The notes under the pieces: generated by a model
What the model was told of the DNA's origin: nothing
What the model saw: only the letters and a program-made list of their open reading frames with translations
Databases searched by the model: none
DNA from: IOR16 sp963521065
GTDB taxonomy: Bacteria > Bacillota > Clostridia > Peptostreptococcales > Anaerovoracaceae
DNA: 64,000 nucleotides
Direction of reading: 5' to 3'
Assembly (NCBI GenBank): GCA_963521065.1
Contig: CAUQTI010000016.1
Coordinates: 4,770 to 68,769 of the forward strand
Translations under genes and position numbers: made by a program
Shown: positions 35,606 to 44,620 of the stretch, one piece after another
Position numbering within the stretch: the stretch's first letter is position 1
Layout of the letters: each line of letters begins with the position of its first letter

Positions 35606-35622
35606 GGTAAATTTAATTTACC
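35606..35622. promoter_or_regulatory. Palindromic operator, copy 1
   Basis: GGTAAAT-TTA-ATTTACC, a perfect palindrome in the spacer between the NfeD gene and the XRE gene, sharing the core GTAAAT-N3-ATTTAC with copy 2. Confidence 0.65.
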
Positions 35623-35692
35623 TCAATTATATATACATCCCAATTTTTTGTCAACAATTATTCAATTAATTTACATATTCCTTAAAAACAAT

Positions 35693-35741
35693 TGATTTAT
35701 CAGATAACATCTGATAAAATTCAAGTAAATTATATTTACTT
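35693..35741 (+). promoter_or_regulatory. XRE gene promoter with two palindromes
   Basis: TTGATT (35693-35698), 17 bases, TAAAAT (35716-35721). The spacer contains TTTATCAGAT-N3-ATCTGATAAA (35696-35718). Just after the -10 lies AAGTAAAT-TAT-ATTTACTT (35723-35741), the second GTAAAT-N3-ATTTAC site. The layout points to repression at this promoter. Confidence 0.7.
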
Positions 35742-35755
35742 ATTAAGGTGATACT

Positions 35756-36289
35756 ATGAATGCAATTGAATTGGGCAAAAGAATCAAAGAAGCTCGTATC
35801 GCAAAAAAAATGACACAGAGTGAATTGGTCGGCAATTTCATTACACGGAATATGCTGAGCCAAATTGAAAATGGCAATGCCGCACCATCCATAAAAACGC
35901 TTTCGTATCTTTCCGCTGTACTTGAAGTGCCACTCAACGAGCTTATGCCAAGCTTGACAGAAGGCTCTTTATCACAGCTGTCTGCTGCAAAGGAAGCACT
36001 TTTACAGGGCCAGGAACAGAAAGTGATCGAGATGGAAAATCGTTATCCTCCGGAACTTTTTGATGAATTTTGTGCTTTACTTTCGCAAGCCTATCGCAAT
36101 CTTTCGAAAAAAAGGTTGAACGACTCACAGTATCTGGAAGCCGCGCAGTCAGCCCAAAAATCGATTGAGCATGCGGGAAAGGGGCTTTATGCCAATGACG
36201 TAATAAAATCGGAAAGCATCTTACTTTTAAAACAGGCAATGGAGAAATACGACGTAAACAGCCTCCCCTCACTTCATTCAGCTCAGTAG
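35756..36289 (+). CDS. XRE-family HTH regulator with helical C-terminal domain
   Basis: 177 residues; AAGGTG lies 7 bases before the ATG. The N-terminal HTH is typical (LGKRIKEARIAKKMTQSEL, TRNMLSQIENGNAAPSIKTL, LEVPLNELM). The rest (about 75-177) is helical with TPR-like spacing and may bind a peptide or ligand, as in Rgg/PlcR-like regulators, although it is shorter. It is the only plus-strand gene in this stretch and is divergent from the NfeD-flotillin operon; shared palindromes suggest it controls itself and perhaps that operon. Confidence 0.85.
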   Translation: MNAIELGKRIKEARIAKKMTQSELVGNFITRNMLSQIENGNAAPSIKTLSYLSAVLEVPLNELMPSLTEGSLSQLSAAKEALLQGQEQKVIEMENRYPPELFDEFCALLSQAYRNLSKKRLNDSQYLEAAQSAQKSIEHAGKGLYANDVIKSESILLLKQAMEKYDVNSLPSLHSAQ

Positions 36290-36310
36290 GGGAAGCGTAT
36301 GCTTTTCATC

Positions 36311-36667
36311 CTATTTTTTCAGAACAGCCTCCCAATCTGTCGGTTTAAATCCAATTAAAATCGATTCTTTCAGTGAAAGAATCGGGCGTTTCACAAGCAT
36401 CCCATCCGAGGCTAAAAGCTGCAACTGCTCTTCCTCACTCATATTCGGCAGCTTTTCTTTTAATGCAAGCTCTTTGTATAATTTCCCACTCGTATTAAAA
36501 AATTTCTTCAAAGGAAGCCCGCTTTTTTCGTAAAACACGCTCAATTCCTCATAGGTCGGATTTTCCAGCTTAATATCGCGCGCTTCATATGAAATCTTAT
36601 TTTCTTTCAACCATTTTTCTGCCTTCTGGCAGGTACTGCATTTCGGATAACAAATAAACTGTATCAT
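36311..36667 (-). CDS. ArsC/Spx-family protein
   Basis: 118 residues. The start MIQFICYPKCSTCQKAEKWL carries the Cys-x-x-Cys of Spx/YffB-like members, and KRPILS near residue 93 is the family's cis-Pro segment. Either a thiol-dependent arsenate reductase-like enzyme or an Spx-type RNA polymerase partner. The lack of other ars genes and the CxxC favour the Spx/MgsR/YusI group; the role is uncertain. Monocistronic. Confidence 0.88.
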   Translation of the reverse strand: MIQFICYPKCSTCQKAEKWLKENKISYEARDIKLENPTYEELSVFYEKSGLPLKKFFNTSGKLYKELALKEKLPNMSEEEQLQLLASDGMLVKRPILSLKESILIGFKPTDWEAVLKK

Positions 36668-36820
36668 TTTCCACTCTCCTTATCGCTTTTTTATTCCTTT
36701 TACGAAAAACGGTATCCCTGTGTTTAAAGCAGGCTACAGCCTGTATTCGCTTAAAAAATAAATACTTAAAGCTACGAAAGGCAGACACAATTGTGCCTGC
36801 CTCACCTCATTTATCGTTTA

Positions 36821-37378
36821 TTATTTCAAAGAATCATCATAATGCGCACGCTCTCCGCCTACAAATTTCAGACGGGTACGAGCACAAACTAAATGCGCCT
36901 CTCCGATTTTCTTCACAGTAAGCCTTACCGGAACCGCAACCTTTTTCAGATGCATCCCAATTAAGGTGTCACCAATATCCATTCCGGCCTTTGCTGCACA
37001 TTGCAGTTCTTCTACCGCCACCGGGTCAGAAAATGTCTGATACGCCGTGGTTGAAAAAGAACCTCCCGCCTTTGGCTGGGGAATGACATTCACAATTTCC
37101 AGATTATATTTCTCAGCCGCTTCCCGCTCCATAATCAGAGCACGGTTCAAATGCTCACAGCACTGGGTCGCTAAAAACAAGTTTTTCTCTTTGATCACAG
37201 GATAAATGCCTGCAAATACTGCTTTTGCAATTTCCACACTGGAGTCTGACCCAATCTTATGGCCGCCTACTTCGCTAGAGGAACAGCCAACCACAAGAAT
37301 GTCTTTTTCGGAAAGCTTTGCCTCTTCTAATAGCTCGCACACTGCATCGTGCGCCGCCTTTGTAATTTCTTCATACAT
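36821..37378 (-). CDS. TIGR01440/UPF0340 family protein (YwlG-like)
   Basis: 185 residues from the ATG at 37378 (AGAGG upstream); a GTG three codons earlier is possible. Recognisable stretches are LVVGCSSSEVGGHKIGSDSS, ATQCCEHLNRALIMEREAA and PKAGGSFSTTAY. The family is widespread in Bacillota, cytoplasmic, and has no established function. Downstream AGGCAGGCAC and GTGTCTGCCT (36778-36801) form a hairpin that could end the transcript. Confidence 0.9.
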   Translation of the reverse strand: MYEEITKAAHDAVCELLEEAKLSEKDILVVGCSSSEVGGHKIGSDSSVEIAKAVFAGIYPVIKEKNLFLATQCCEHLNRALIMEREAAEKYNLEIVNVIPQPKAGGSFSTTAYQTFSDPVAVEELQCAAKAGMDIGDTLIGMHLKKVAVPVRLTVKKIGEAHLVCARTRLKFVGGERAHYDDSLK

Positions 37379-37435
37379 TGTACTCACCTCTTTTTTTCAT
37401 TCTATCACAAAACCAGACAAAGAAACAGGAGGATT

Positions 37436-38524
37436 TTAAAAACGCAGCGGAATTTCGGAACGCTTAATCTGTGCGTATTTTAAATCGTACCCGTGAATAC
37501 GCAGAAATTCATGAACACCGTATTGCAACACATCCCGCATCTCCATTCCATTTTCTGTGTTTGTAAGTTCTTCCCTCAGTCGATATTCCGTCACATATTT
37601 TTCGCAGAGAGGGCTCATGCAGACACCTTTTACGCCGGAGGGCTGAAAAGCGAGCTTTACATATGGCGTAAACATATTGTTCGTGAATCGGATTTTGTAG
37701 AGCCGCTCTACTCCCGGTTCTCTGCAAGAGCAATATTTAGTAAGTCTGCTGTTTGGAAGTGCCAAGATAATGCGATATTCACGCTCCATCGCAAAGCATT
37801 CGTGCTTAAAGAAGATACTAAGCCAGCGAATTGCCGCTTTAATCGCTCCCAGCAATAAGTGCTTCTGGTTTTCTTCTCTGCCTTCTTTTTGTTCGTCGTG
37901 TGCCTGTGCCATTTTCCAAGCGGTATTTAATTCTAATAAAAAAGAGGAAATGATATGCACTTTGGTCTTCTCATCATAGATAATCCGGCCGGAGGACAAA
38001 TTCATATCCCCGCTATAGAAGGCTCGGTTGCACATTTCGAAAGAATCTACCAGTTCTTTTCTGTCAAAAGTAATATTATATCCGCCGTCATTTTCGTTAT
38101 CTTTTGTATAGTAGTTCCAAAGGTTTAAAGAATCCTGTTCATAGGAGCAAGCCAACACAAAATACCGCTGAGAGTCAGCTTCTTCACTCCCAAAAAACAA
38201 ATAGTCAAAATCATCGCGTTCCAGCAAATCAATCAGACAGTGTGAGAAGCTTTTTTCAAGAGACGGCTCCAAAGCCTTAATGGTTGCCTGAAAAACAGTA
38301 ATAATATTTGCCATTTCTGTACTGTCATTCAAAAAGGCAACATCTGTCAGGAAAAACTGCTTGTTTCGAATGATGTTATAAAATCCTTCTGCTGAGGTGT
38401 AATGAAAAATCTCTTTTCCTTCCCCATCTTGTATTTCGCTGTATAATCTGCTTCTTGCATCGCAGTAGCATTGTTGAAGCTCCTGTTTCATCCTTCCTGT
38501 AAATTCTTCTTCCCGATACTGCAT
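37436..38524 (-). CDS. DUF2971 domain protein
   Basis: 362 residues. IFHYTSAEGFYNIIRNKQFFLTDVAFLND is the DUF2971 opening and the later SLNLWNYYTKDNENDGGYNI and MEREYRII fit the family. DUF2971 proteins are of unknown function; the fold looks related to ADP-ribosyltransferase-like proteins, which is an inference, and several occur in defence or phage contexts. Between TIGR01440 and pyruvate kinase, same strand, probably transcribed separately. Confidence 0.8.
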   Translation of the reverse strand: MQYREEEFTGRMKQELQQCYCDARSRLYSEIQDGEGKEIFHYTSAEGFYNIIRNKQFFLTDVAFLNDSTEMANIITVFQATIKALEPSLEKSFSHCLIDLLERDDFDYLFFGSEEADSQRYFVLACSYEQDSLNLWNYYTKDNENDGGYNITFDRKELVDSFEMCNRAFYSGDMNLSSGRIIYDEKTKVHIISSFLLELNTAWKMAQAHDEQKEGREENQKHLLLGAIKAAIRWLSIFFKHECFAMEREYRIILALPNSRLTKYCSCREPGVERLYKIRFTNNMFTPYVKLAFQPSGVKGVCMSPLCEKYVTEYRLREELTNTENGMEMRDVLQYGVHEFLRIHGYDLKYAQIKRSEIPLRF

Positions 38525-38574
38525 TTCTACCTCCCCGGCACTTTTATTTTTCAGAAGCGGTCTCTTTTCGCCCC

Positions 38575-40002
38575 TTATAGCTCTTTATCTACAACGTGAA
38601 TCCGCATCATATTTGTGTTTCCGCTCTGAAGCATCGGAATCCCTGCGGTGAGAACAACGGTATCGCCTTCCTGCACATATCCTTTTTCCTGTGCCATTTT
38701 AATTGCAAGTTCAAACATCACCTTCTCACTTTCCACCGGTTCCAGAATCAAAGGCTCTGTTCCCCAACAAAGTGCGAGGCTTCTTGCAACTTTCTCAGTT
38801 CCGGCAAAAGCTAAAATAGGGGTTTCGGGCCGGAATTTTGCCACAACAAACGCAGTGTAGCCAGATGTCGTCGGTGTCAAAATAGCACTTGCTCCAAGTC
38901 CATGAGCACTCGTACAGGTGGCATGTCCGATTGCATTGGTAATACTGTAGTCACGCATCAATCTGCGCTCATGCAAAATTTCTTCATAGTTTAACGCCGT
39001 CTCCGCCTCTTTTGCAATCCGAACCATCGTCTCCACGGATTCTACCGGATATTTCCCGGAAGCCGTTTCTCCTGACAGCATAATTGCATCCGTACCGTCT
39101 AAGATCGCGTTTGCAACGTCAGTCACCTCAGCTCTTGTCGGACGCGGGTTTCTAACCATAGAGTCTAGCATCTGTGTTGCCGTGACAACAATGCTTCCTT
39201 CAAAATTGCAAAGACGAATAATTTTCTTTTGAATAAGCGGTACCTGCTCTTCTGGAATTTCTACGCCTAAATCGCCTCTGGCTACCATGATACCATCCGC
39301 ATACTTTACGATTTCATGGATGTTTTCCACGCCTTCTTTATTCTCTATTTTAGCGATAATCTTAATATCTTCTGCATGATTTTCTGATAAAATCTCTTGA
39401 ATGGACTGTATATCTGATGCCTTACGGATAAAGGAAGCCGCAATGTAATCAATTCCATTTTCAATTCCAAATCGAATGTCATCTCGGTCTTTTTCCGTAA
39501 TCGGCGGCAGATTGATTCTCACTCCAGGTATATTAATCCCTTTGTTGTTTTTCACAATACCCGCATTACGCACAATACAATGAATCTCTTCTTGCTTTAC
39601 TTCATCGACTTCCAGCGCAATCAACCCATCATCAATCAAGATTGTATTTCCCTTTTTTACATCCTCTGGCAGGGATTTATAAGTAACGCTGCAAATTTCG
39701 TGGTTTCCTTCAACTTCTCGCGTCGTCAGTGTGAATTTCTGCCCTTCTTTTAATAGCACCTCCGGTACAGAAAATCTTCCGGTACGAATCTCCGGCCCCT
39801 TTGTATCCAGTAAAATAGCGACTGGCAGCCCTAGCTCTTTTCTTACTTCTTTAATACAGTCTATTTTCTTCTTATGATCCTCATGATCTCCATGTGAAAA
39901 GTTCAATCTCGCCACATTCATGCCCGCAAGCATCAGGCGGCGCAGCATTTCTTTCTCATCACTTGCAGGACCAATCGTGCAGATAATCTTGGTTTTTCTC
40001 AT
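38575..40002 (-). CDS. pyk: Pyruvate kinase
   Basis: 475 residues from the ATG at 40002, behind AGAGGGGAG; the frame is open further upstream without a ribosome site. Motifs: MRKTKIICTIGPAS, ARLNFSHGDHEDH, IIAKIENKEGV, GIMVARGDLGVEIP, TATQMLDSM and SGETASGKYP. It catalyses the last ATP-forming step of glycolysis. The length indicates the standard form without the extra C-terminal PEP-binding domain found in Bacillus. Confidence 0.97.
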   Translation of the reverse strand: MRKTKIICTIGPASDEKEMLRRLMLAGMNVARLNFSHGDHEDHKKKIDCIKEVRKELGLPVAILLDTKGPEIRTGRFSVPEVLLKEGQKFTLTTREVEGNHEICSVTYKSLPEDVKKGNTILIDDGLIALEVDEVKQEEIHCIVRNAGIVKNNKGINIPGVRINLPPITEKDRDDIRFGIENGIDYIAASFIRKASDIQSIQEILSENHAEDIKIIAKIENKEGVENIHEIVKYADGIMVARGDLGVEIPEEQVPLIQKKIIRLCNFEGSIVVTATQMLDSMVRNPRPTRAEVTDVANAILDGTDAIMLSGETASGKYPVESVETMVRIAKEAETALNYEEILHERRLMRDYSITNAIGHATCTSAHGLGASAILTPTTSGYTAFVVAKFRPETPILAFAGTEKVARSLALCWGTEPLILEPVESEKVMFELAIKMAQEKGYVQEGDTVVLTAGIPMLQSGNTNMMRIHVVDKEL

Positions 40003-40174
40003 AATCCAATCTCCCCTCTTCTTTTTTCCATCATAACCATACTTTGTTATGCCTTTATGAAAACTGTGTAAAAAACAACTCATATATTCTAATTTCTTTT
40101 ATTTTAACACAAATTCCTTTTAAAGGAAATATTCCCAGAAGCCGTAGGCATTCTATTTTGCCTATTTTCTTCTT

Positions 40175-42037
40175 TTAGTCCAGCTCCAAAGCCCCTGTAT
40201 AAAGCTGATAGTATCTCCCCTTCAACGCGACCAAATCCTCATGCGTTCCTCGTTCTACAATCTCTCCCTGCTCCATTACCATAATCGCATTGGAGTTATA
40301 GACTGTAGAAAGGCGATGTGCAATGATAAAGGTGGTGCGGTTCTTCATCAGACGGTCAAGCCCTTCTTCAATCTGACGCTCGGTCCGTGTATCCACGGAG
40401 CTTGTCGCTTCATCTAAAATTAATATCGGTGCGTCTGCAATGGCTGCTCGCGCAATATTCAAAAGCTGACGTTGTCCCTGACTGAGGTTTGCACCGTCGC
40501 CTTCAATCTGCGTATCATAGCCTTGCGGCAGTCGGGTGATGAAAGAATGAGCACTTGCCAGCTCTGCCGCCTTGCGCACGTCTTCGTCTGTCGCTTCCGG
40601 CCTTCCGTAACGTATGTTCTCCCTTACAGTTCCGGTGAACAAATGTGTATCCTGCAAAACCACCGACATCGCTTTTCTCAATTCATGCTTTGGAATAGAT
40701 CTGAGTGAAATGCCGTCAATTGTGATTTCGCCGCTGTCAATGTCATAAAAGCGAGTCAGTAAGTTAATAATTGTCGTCTTTCCGGCACCCGTTGAACCTA
40801 CAAAAGCAATTTTCTGCCCTGGCTTTGCATAAAGTGATATCTTCTTTAAAATGGTCTTTTCTTTCTCATAGCCAAAGGTCACCTCTGAAAAACGCACATC
40901 GCCCTTGACAGGCACCCGTTCCGTTCCATTCTCCCAAGTGTATTCTTTTTCTTTGCTGCACATCAAATGGTATTGCTCTTCCTCTTGCTTTTCTTCGGGT
41001 TTTTCTGCCATCACCTGAAAGATACGTTCTGCACCTGCAATGGCTGTCACGACTGCATTATATTGGTTGGAAGCTTCATTAATCGGACGCCCGAAGGCCT
41101 GTACAAGCTGGAGAAAAACCACGAGGCTTCCCACTGTCATCTGCCCAAATACACTAAGAAGACCACCGACCGCTGCTACCATTGCATAGTTTGCACTATT
41201 AATGTTCCTCGAAAGAGGCATCATCATACCTGCATATCCTTGTGCTATGGTCGCCGTCTGCTGCAGCTTCTTATTTCTCCGCTGAAATTCTTCAATTGCG
41301 ACGTCTTCATAGCAGAAAGTCTTTACGACCTTTTGTCCGCTCAGAATTTCTTCGATGTAACCATTTACTTCTCCCAAGCTTTCCTGCTGTTCTTTAAAAT
41401 ACTTGCTGCTTGCTTTCATAACCTTTCCTGTTGCAAAAATCAAAACCGGAGCAACCAGAACTGTAATCACGGTAAGAATCCAGCTTTTATACAGCATCAG
41501 CCCAATGATTCCTACCAGCGTAATCGCGCTGGAAAAAAGCGTCGTCAAACTGTTTTGCATTGCATCATTGAGTGTATCAACATCATTCGTAAAGCGGCTC
41601 ATCAGCTCTCCGTTGCTGTGTTTATCAAAATAAGGGACCGGCAAATCCTGCAGATGGTGGAATAGGTCTTCTCGGATCTCTTTAATCGTTTTTTGAGAAA
41701 TTTCGACCATAATGCGGTTTTGTGCATAGGCTGCTATAATGGAAACCAAATAAATACAAGCGAGCACAACAACACCGTGTGCAAGACCAAGCAAACGCTC
41801 CTGTATGGCAAGGCCTTCCACAACCGGCTGCAGAAACTGGTCAATAATCGGCTGAAGGTAATTGGTCGCTGCAAGCGAGGCTCCAATATTCAGGAGTACC
41901 ATAAAAAATGCACCGAATAAGAGAAATTTCCTCTTCTTTACATAATTCCACAACGCAGCAATGGTTCCCTTTGTATCCTGCGGTTTCTGTTTTATCACTG
42001 CACGGTTTGGTCCGTGTTTTCTTTTTCCTTGCGCCAT
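40175..42037 (-). CDS. ABC exporter subunit with catalytic site
   Basis: 620 residues: six membrane helices (about 35-340) then an ATPase domain with Walker A GSTGAGKTT, signature LSQGQRQLLNIARA and Walker B ILILDEATSSVD containing the catalytic Glu. With the next gene it forms a heterodimeric YknU/BmrC-like exporter of drugs or lipids. The ATG overlaps the previous stop as TAATG, so the two subunits are coupled. A basic N-terminal extension precedes the first helix. Confidence 0.93.
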   Translation of the reverse strand: MAQGKRKHGPNRAVIKQKPQDTKGTIAALWNYVKKRKFLLFGAFFMVLLNIGASLAATNYLQPIIDQFLQPVVEGLAIQERLLGLAHGVVVLACIYLVSIIAAYAQNRIMVEISQKTIKEIREDLFHHLQDLPVPYFDKHSNGELMSRFTNDVDTLNDAMQNSLTTLFSSAITLVGIIGLMLYKSWILTVITVLVAPVLIFATGKVMKASSKYFKEQQESLGEVNGYIEEILSGQKVVKTFCYEDVAIEEFQRRNKKLQQTATIAQGYAGMMMPLSRNINSANYAMVAAVGGLLSVFGQMTVGSLVVFLQLVQAFGRPINEASNQYNAVVTAIAGAERIFQVMAEKPEEKQEEEQYHLMCSKEKEYTWENGTERVPVKGDVRFSEVTFGYEKEKTILKKISLYAKPGQKIAFVGSTGAGKTTIINLLTRFYDIDSGEITIDGISLRSIPKHELRKAMSVVLQDTHLFTGTVRENIRYGRPEATDEDVRKAAELASAHSFITRLPQGYDTQIEGDGANLSQGQRQLLNIARAAIADAPILILDEATSSVDTRTERQIEEGLDRLMKNRTTFIIAHRLSTVYNSNAIMVMEQGEIVERGTHEDLVALKGRYYQLYTGALELD

Positions 42038-43794
42038 TATGCACTCACCTCCTTGCCAGCCTGGGATTCATAGATTTCACGATAGGTCTGGCAGCGTTCG
42101 AGCAATTCCTCATGCCTTCCTATATCCACCGTTTTTCCTTCTTCCAAAACGATAATCTTATCTGCATCCTTGACAGAAGAGATTCTCTGGGCAATCAGAA
42201 AGGTTGTGGTTCCTTTCAATGATTGGCTGAATGCCTGACGAATCTTTGCCTCTGTCGCCGTATCCACCGCACTGGTGCTGTCATCTAAAATAAGGATCGC
42301 GGGCTTTTTCAGCATCGCCCGCGCAATACATAGACGCTGCTTCTGTCCTCCTGATACATTGACTCCGCCCTGTTCAATCCAGGTATCATAACCCTTTGGA
42401 AAACTCATAATAAAATCATGGGCCTGCGCATTTTTTGCAGCTGCAACTACTTCTTCCTCCGTAGCGTCTGCATCTCCCCATTTTAAATTATCCCGGATTG
42501 TCCCGGAAAACAATGTATTTTTTTGAAGCACCATCCCAATCTGATTTCTCAAGTGGTGCAGGGTATATTCTTTGACCTCTTTCCCATCAATGAGAACCTT
42601 CCCCGCAGTCACATCATACAAGCGAGGTATCAACTGTACAAGGGAGCTTTTCCCTGCTCCTGTGCTCCCAATAAGAGCGATAATCTCTCCTGCTTTTGCA
42701 GAAAAATTAATATCGGAAAGAATTTGATTTTCTGCACTGCCCGAATCATAAGAAAAAGAAACGTGTTCAAAATCAACATTTCCTTTTATCGTTTCTCCAA
42801 CAGAGGCAGCGCTTGCGTCAAGCTCCGTTTTCTGACCATCATCTGTCAAATCGATTTCTGTATTAAATACTTCACAAATTCGCTGATAGGAAGCACTTGC
42901 TCTCGTAAATAAAATGAACATCATGGAAATCATGATTAAGGACATGAGAATAAGCATAATATAATTGATAAAAGCAGACATTGCTGCGACATCCATTGTG
43001 CCTCCGATGATGCTCTTTCCGCCGATCCATACAATGGATACAATGGATGCATTCATTAAAAGCATCATCATCGGCATAGCCACGATTACCAAATTCATAG
43101 CTCGAAGAGACGCTTCCGTCAAATCTGCATTCGCACCGCTAAATTTTTTCTTTTCATAGTCTTCCCGAACAAAGGATTTTACGACTCTTACATTGGTCAC
43201 ATTCTCTTGAATGTTTTGATTTAATACGTCAATTCGGCTCTGCATTAATTTAAATTTCGGCATAGCTTGGCTCCCTATGAGTGCAACAAAAAGAAAAAGA
43301 AGAGGCACAATCACTGCCAAAACCATAGAAAGCGAAACACTCAGCCGTATCGCCATAATGATGGAGAAAACCAGCATGAGCGGAGCTCGTATCAAAATCC
43401 GCATCCCTGTCACCACGGTATTTTGCAGCAGGGTGACATCATTGGTCAACCGAGTGCTGAGAGATGCTGTGGAAAAACTATCAATATTTCGAAAAGAAAA
43501 ACTCTGTACTTTTTGAAACAGGCGACTGCGCAGCTCTGCTGCAAACCCGGCACCGGAGGTGGCCGAGTATTTTGAGTTTCCAATACCTGCTCCAATCGAA
43601 AGGAAGGACAGGAGAATCATGGCTCCTCCAATACCGAGAATGTATCGAATATCTCCCTCCCCAATTCCTTTTCCTACGATTTGTGCCATGAGCAAAGGCT
43701 GCATAATTTCTGCTGCCACGTCAATGAGCATAAAAAATACAGCATAAAAAACATATTTTTTATATGGCTTTATACAATTCATTATTTGATTCAA
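42037..43794 (-). CDS. ABC exporter subunit with degenerate ATP site
   Basis: 585 residues starting at a TTG placed 6 bases after GGAGGAG; the ATG four codons later is too far from it. Six membrane helices precede an ATPase domain with GSTGAGKSS, VSGGQKQRLCIARAM and ILILDDSTSAVD. The Walker B ends in Asp-Asp rather than Asp-Glu, the hallmark of the non-catalytic subunit in heterodimeric exporters. Follows marR by 3 bases. Confidence 0.92.
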   Translation of the reverse strand: MNQIMNCIKPYKKYVFYAVFFMLIDVAAEIMQPLLMAQIVGKGIGEGDIRYILGIGGAMILLSFLSIGAGIGNSKYSATSGAGFAAELRSRLFQKVQSFSFRNIDSFSTASLSTRLTNDVTLLQNTVVTGMRILIRAPLMLVFSIIMAIRLSVSLSMVLAVIVPLLFLFVALIGSQAMPKFKLMQSRIDVLNQNIQENVTNVRVVKSFVREDYEKKKFSGANADLTEASLRAMNLVIVAMPMMMLLMNASIVSIVWIGGKSIIGGTMDVAAMSAFINYIMLILMSLIMISMMFILFTRASASYQRICEVFNTEIDLTDDGQKTELDASAASVGETIKGNVDFEHVSFSYDSGSAENQILSDINFSAKAGEIIALIGSTGAGKSSLVQLIPRLYDVTAGKVLIDGKEVKEYTLHHLRNQIGMVLQKNTLFSGTIRDNLKWGDADATEEEVVAAAKNAQAHDFIMSFPKGYDTWIEQGGVNVSGGQKQRLCIARAMLKKPAILILDDSTSAVDTATEAKIRQAFSQSLKGTTTFLIAQRISSVKDADKIIVLEEGKTVDIGRHEELLERCQTYREIYESQAGKEVSA

Positions 43795-43797
43795 ATT

Positions 43798-44280
43798 CTA
43801 CTCCTCCTTATGGCTTGAGATAACCTCGCACACTTCGTCATACGGCTTTTTCGGCAGCCGTTCCTCCAAGCTCCTGCATATTTTTTCTAACAGATAATTA
43901 TACTGTTCTAATTCTTCCTCGGAAAAGTCTTTCAGCATTTCTTTCGTGAAGGATTCAATCATTTCCATGCTTTTTTCCGTGGCAATTCTTCCCTTCTCTG
44001 TCAGTTGGATTCGGCTTGAACGGGAATCCGACTCGCAGATCTCTTTTTTTACAAATCCCGCGCTCTCCAGACGACGAATAGAAACACCAATCGAAGCAGG
44101 ACTACAATGCATTTTTTCTGCAAGTTTTCTCTGACTGCAGCTTCCCATCTTCCGGATTGCGGTTAAAATCATGGGCTGTTTCGGGTGAAGCCCTTCTTCT
44201 TTCATCATTTTATACCCCCACTTTACCCGAAGATTGTGTATCTTCAAATCAAGCTCCAGCGCTTGTCTCCAAAGTTCCAT
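43798..44280 (-). CDS. MarR-family regulator
   Basis: 160 residues. The winged HTH is clear (PKQPMILTAIRKMGSCSQRKL, CSPASIGVSIRRLESAGFV, and wing SDSRSSRIQLTEKGR). First gene of an operon with the two ABC exporter genes, so it most likely represses export until a toxic compound binds. A long inverted repeat just after the promoter is its probable site. Confidence 0.93.
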   Translation of the reverse strand: MELWRQALELDLKIHNLRVKWGYKMMKEEGLHPKQPMILTAIRKMGSCSQRKLAEKMHCSPASIGVSIRRLESAGFVKKEICESDSRSSRIQLTEKGRIATEKSMEMIESFTKEMLKDFSEEELEQYNYLLEKICRSLEERLPKKPYDEVCEVISSHKEE

Positions 44281-44359
44281 TTTTCCTCCTTTTCTCTCTG
44301 TCTCTCACTTCCACCTTCTCGTTCAGAAACATCTTTTTCTAAATTTATTGTCATACAAA

Positions 44360-44422
44360 AATAGTAAACCAGTTTATCATAAACCGATTTACTATTTTAA
44401 CGTTGATTTCATTCTTTGTCAA
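44360..44422 (-). promoter_or_regulatory. marR-ABC promoter and operator
   Basis: On the minus strand TTGACA (44422-44417), 17 bases, TAAAAT (44399-44394). Directly after it, 44360-44396, AATAGTAAATCGGTTTA and TAAACTGGTTTACTATT form a 37-base inverted repeat with 15 of 17 positions matching. Repressor binding there would block transcription start. No gene is seen in 44400-44520. Confidence 0.8.
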
Positions 44423-44520
44423 TATAGCTTGTCACAATTTCACAAAAATAACACAAGCCGGTGTGAGAAGTGAAAGACAAATCTATTTATTACAAAAGTT
44501 TATTACAAAAGCACAATTTT

Positions 44521-44556
44521 AAAAACCGCAGAATGCGTATTCACACATCCTGCGGT
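44521..44556 (-). terminator. Terminator of the LRR surface protein gene
   Basis: Minus strand: ACCGCAGGATG pairs with CATTCTGCGGT, followed by T residues, 65 bases after the stop codon. Confidence 0.85.
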
Positions 44557-44620
44557 AAGTCCAAAAAGCTACAATCTCTTATTTTGAAAGATCGTATTTC
44601 TTTGTTAGAAAAAACTGTGG

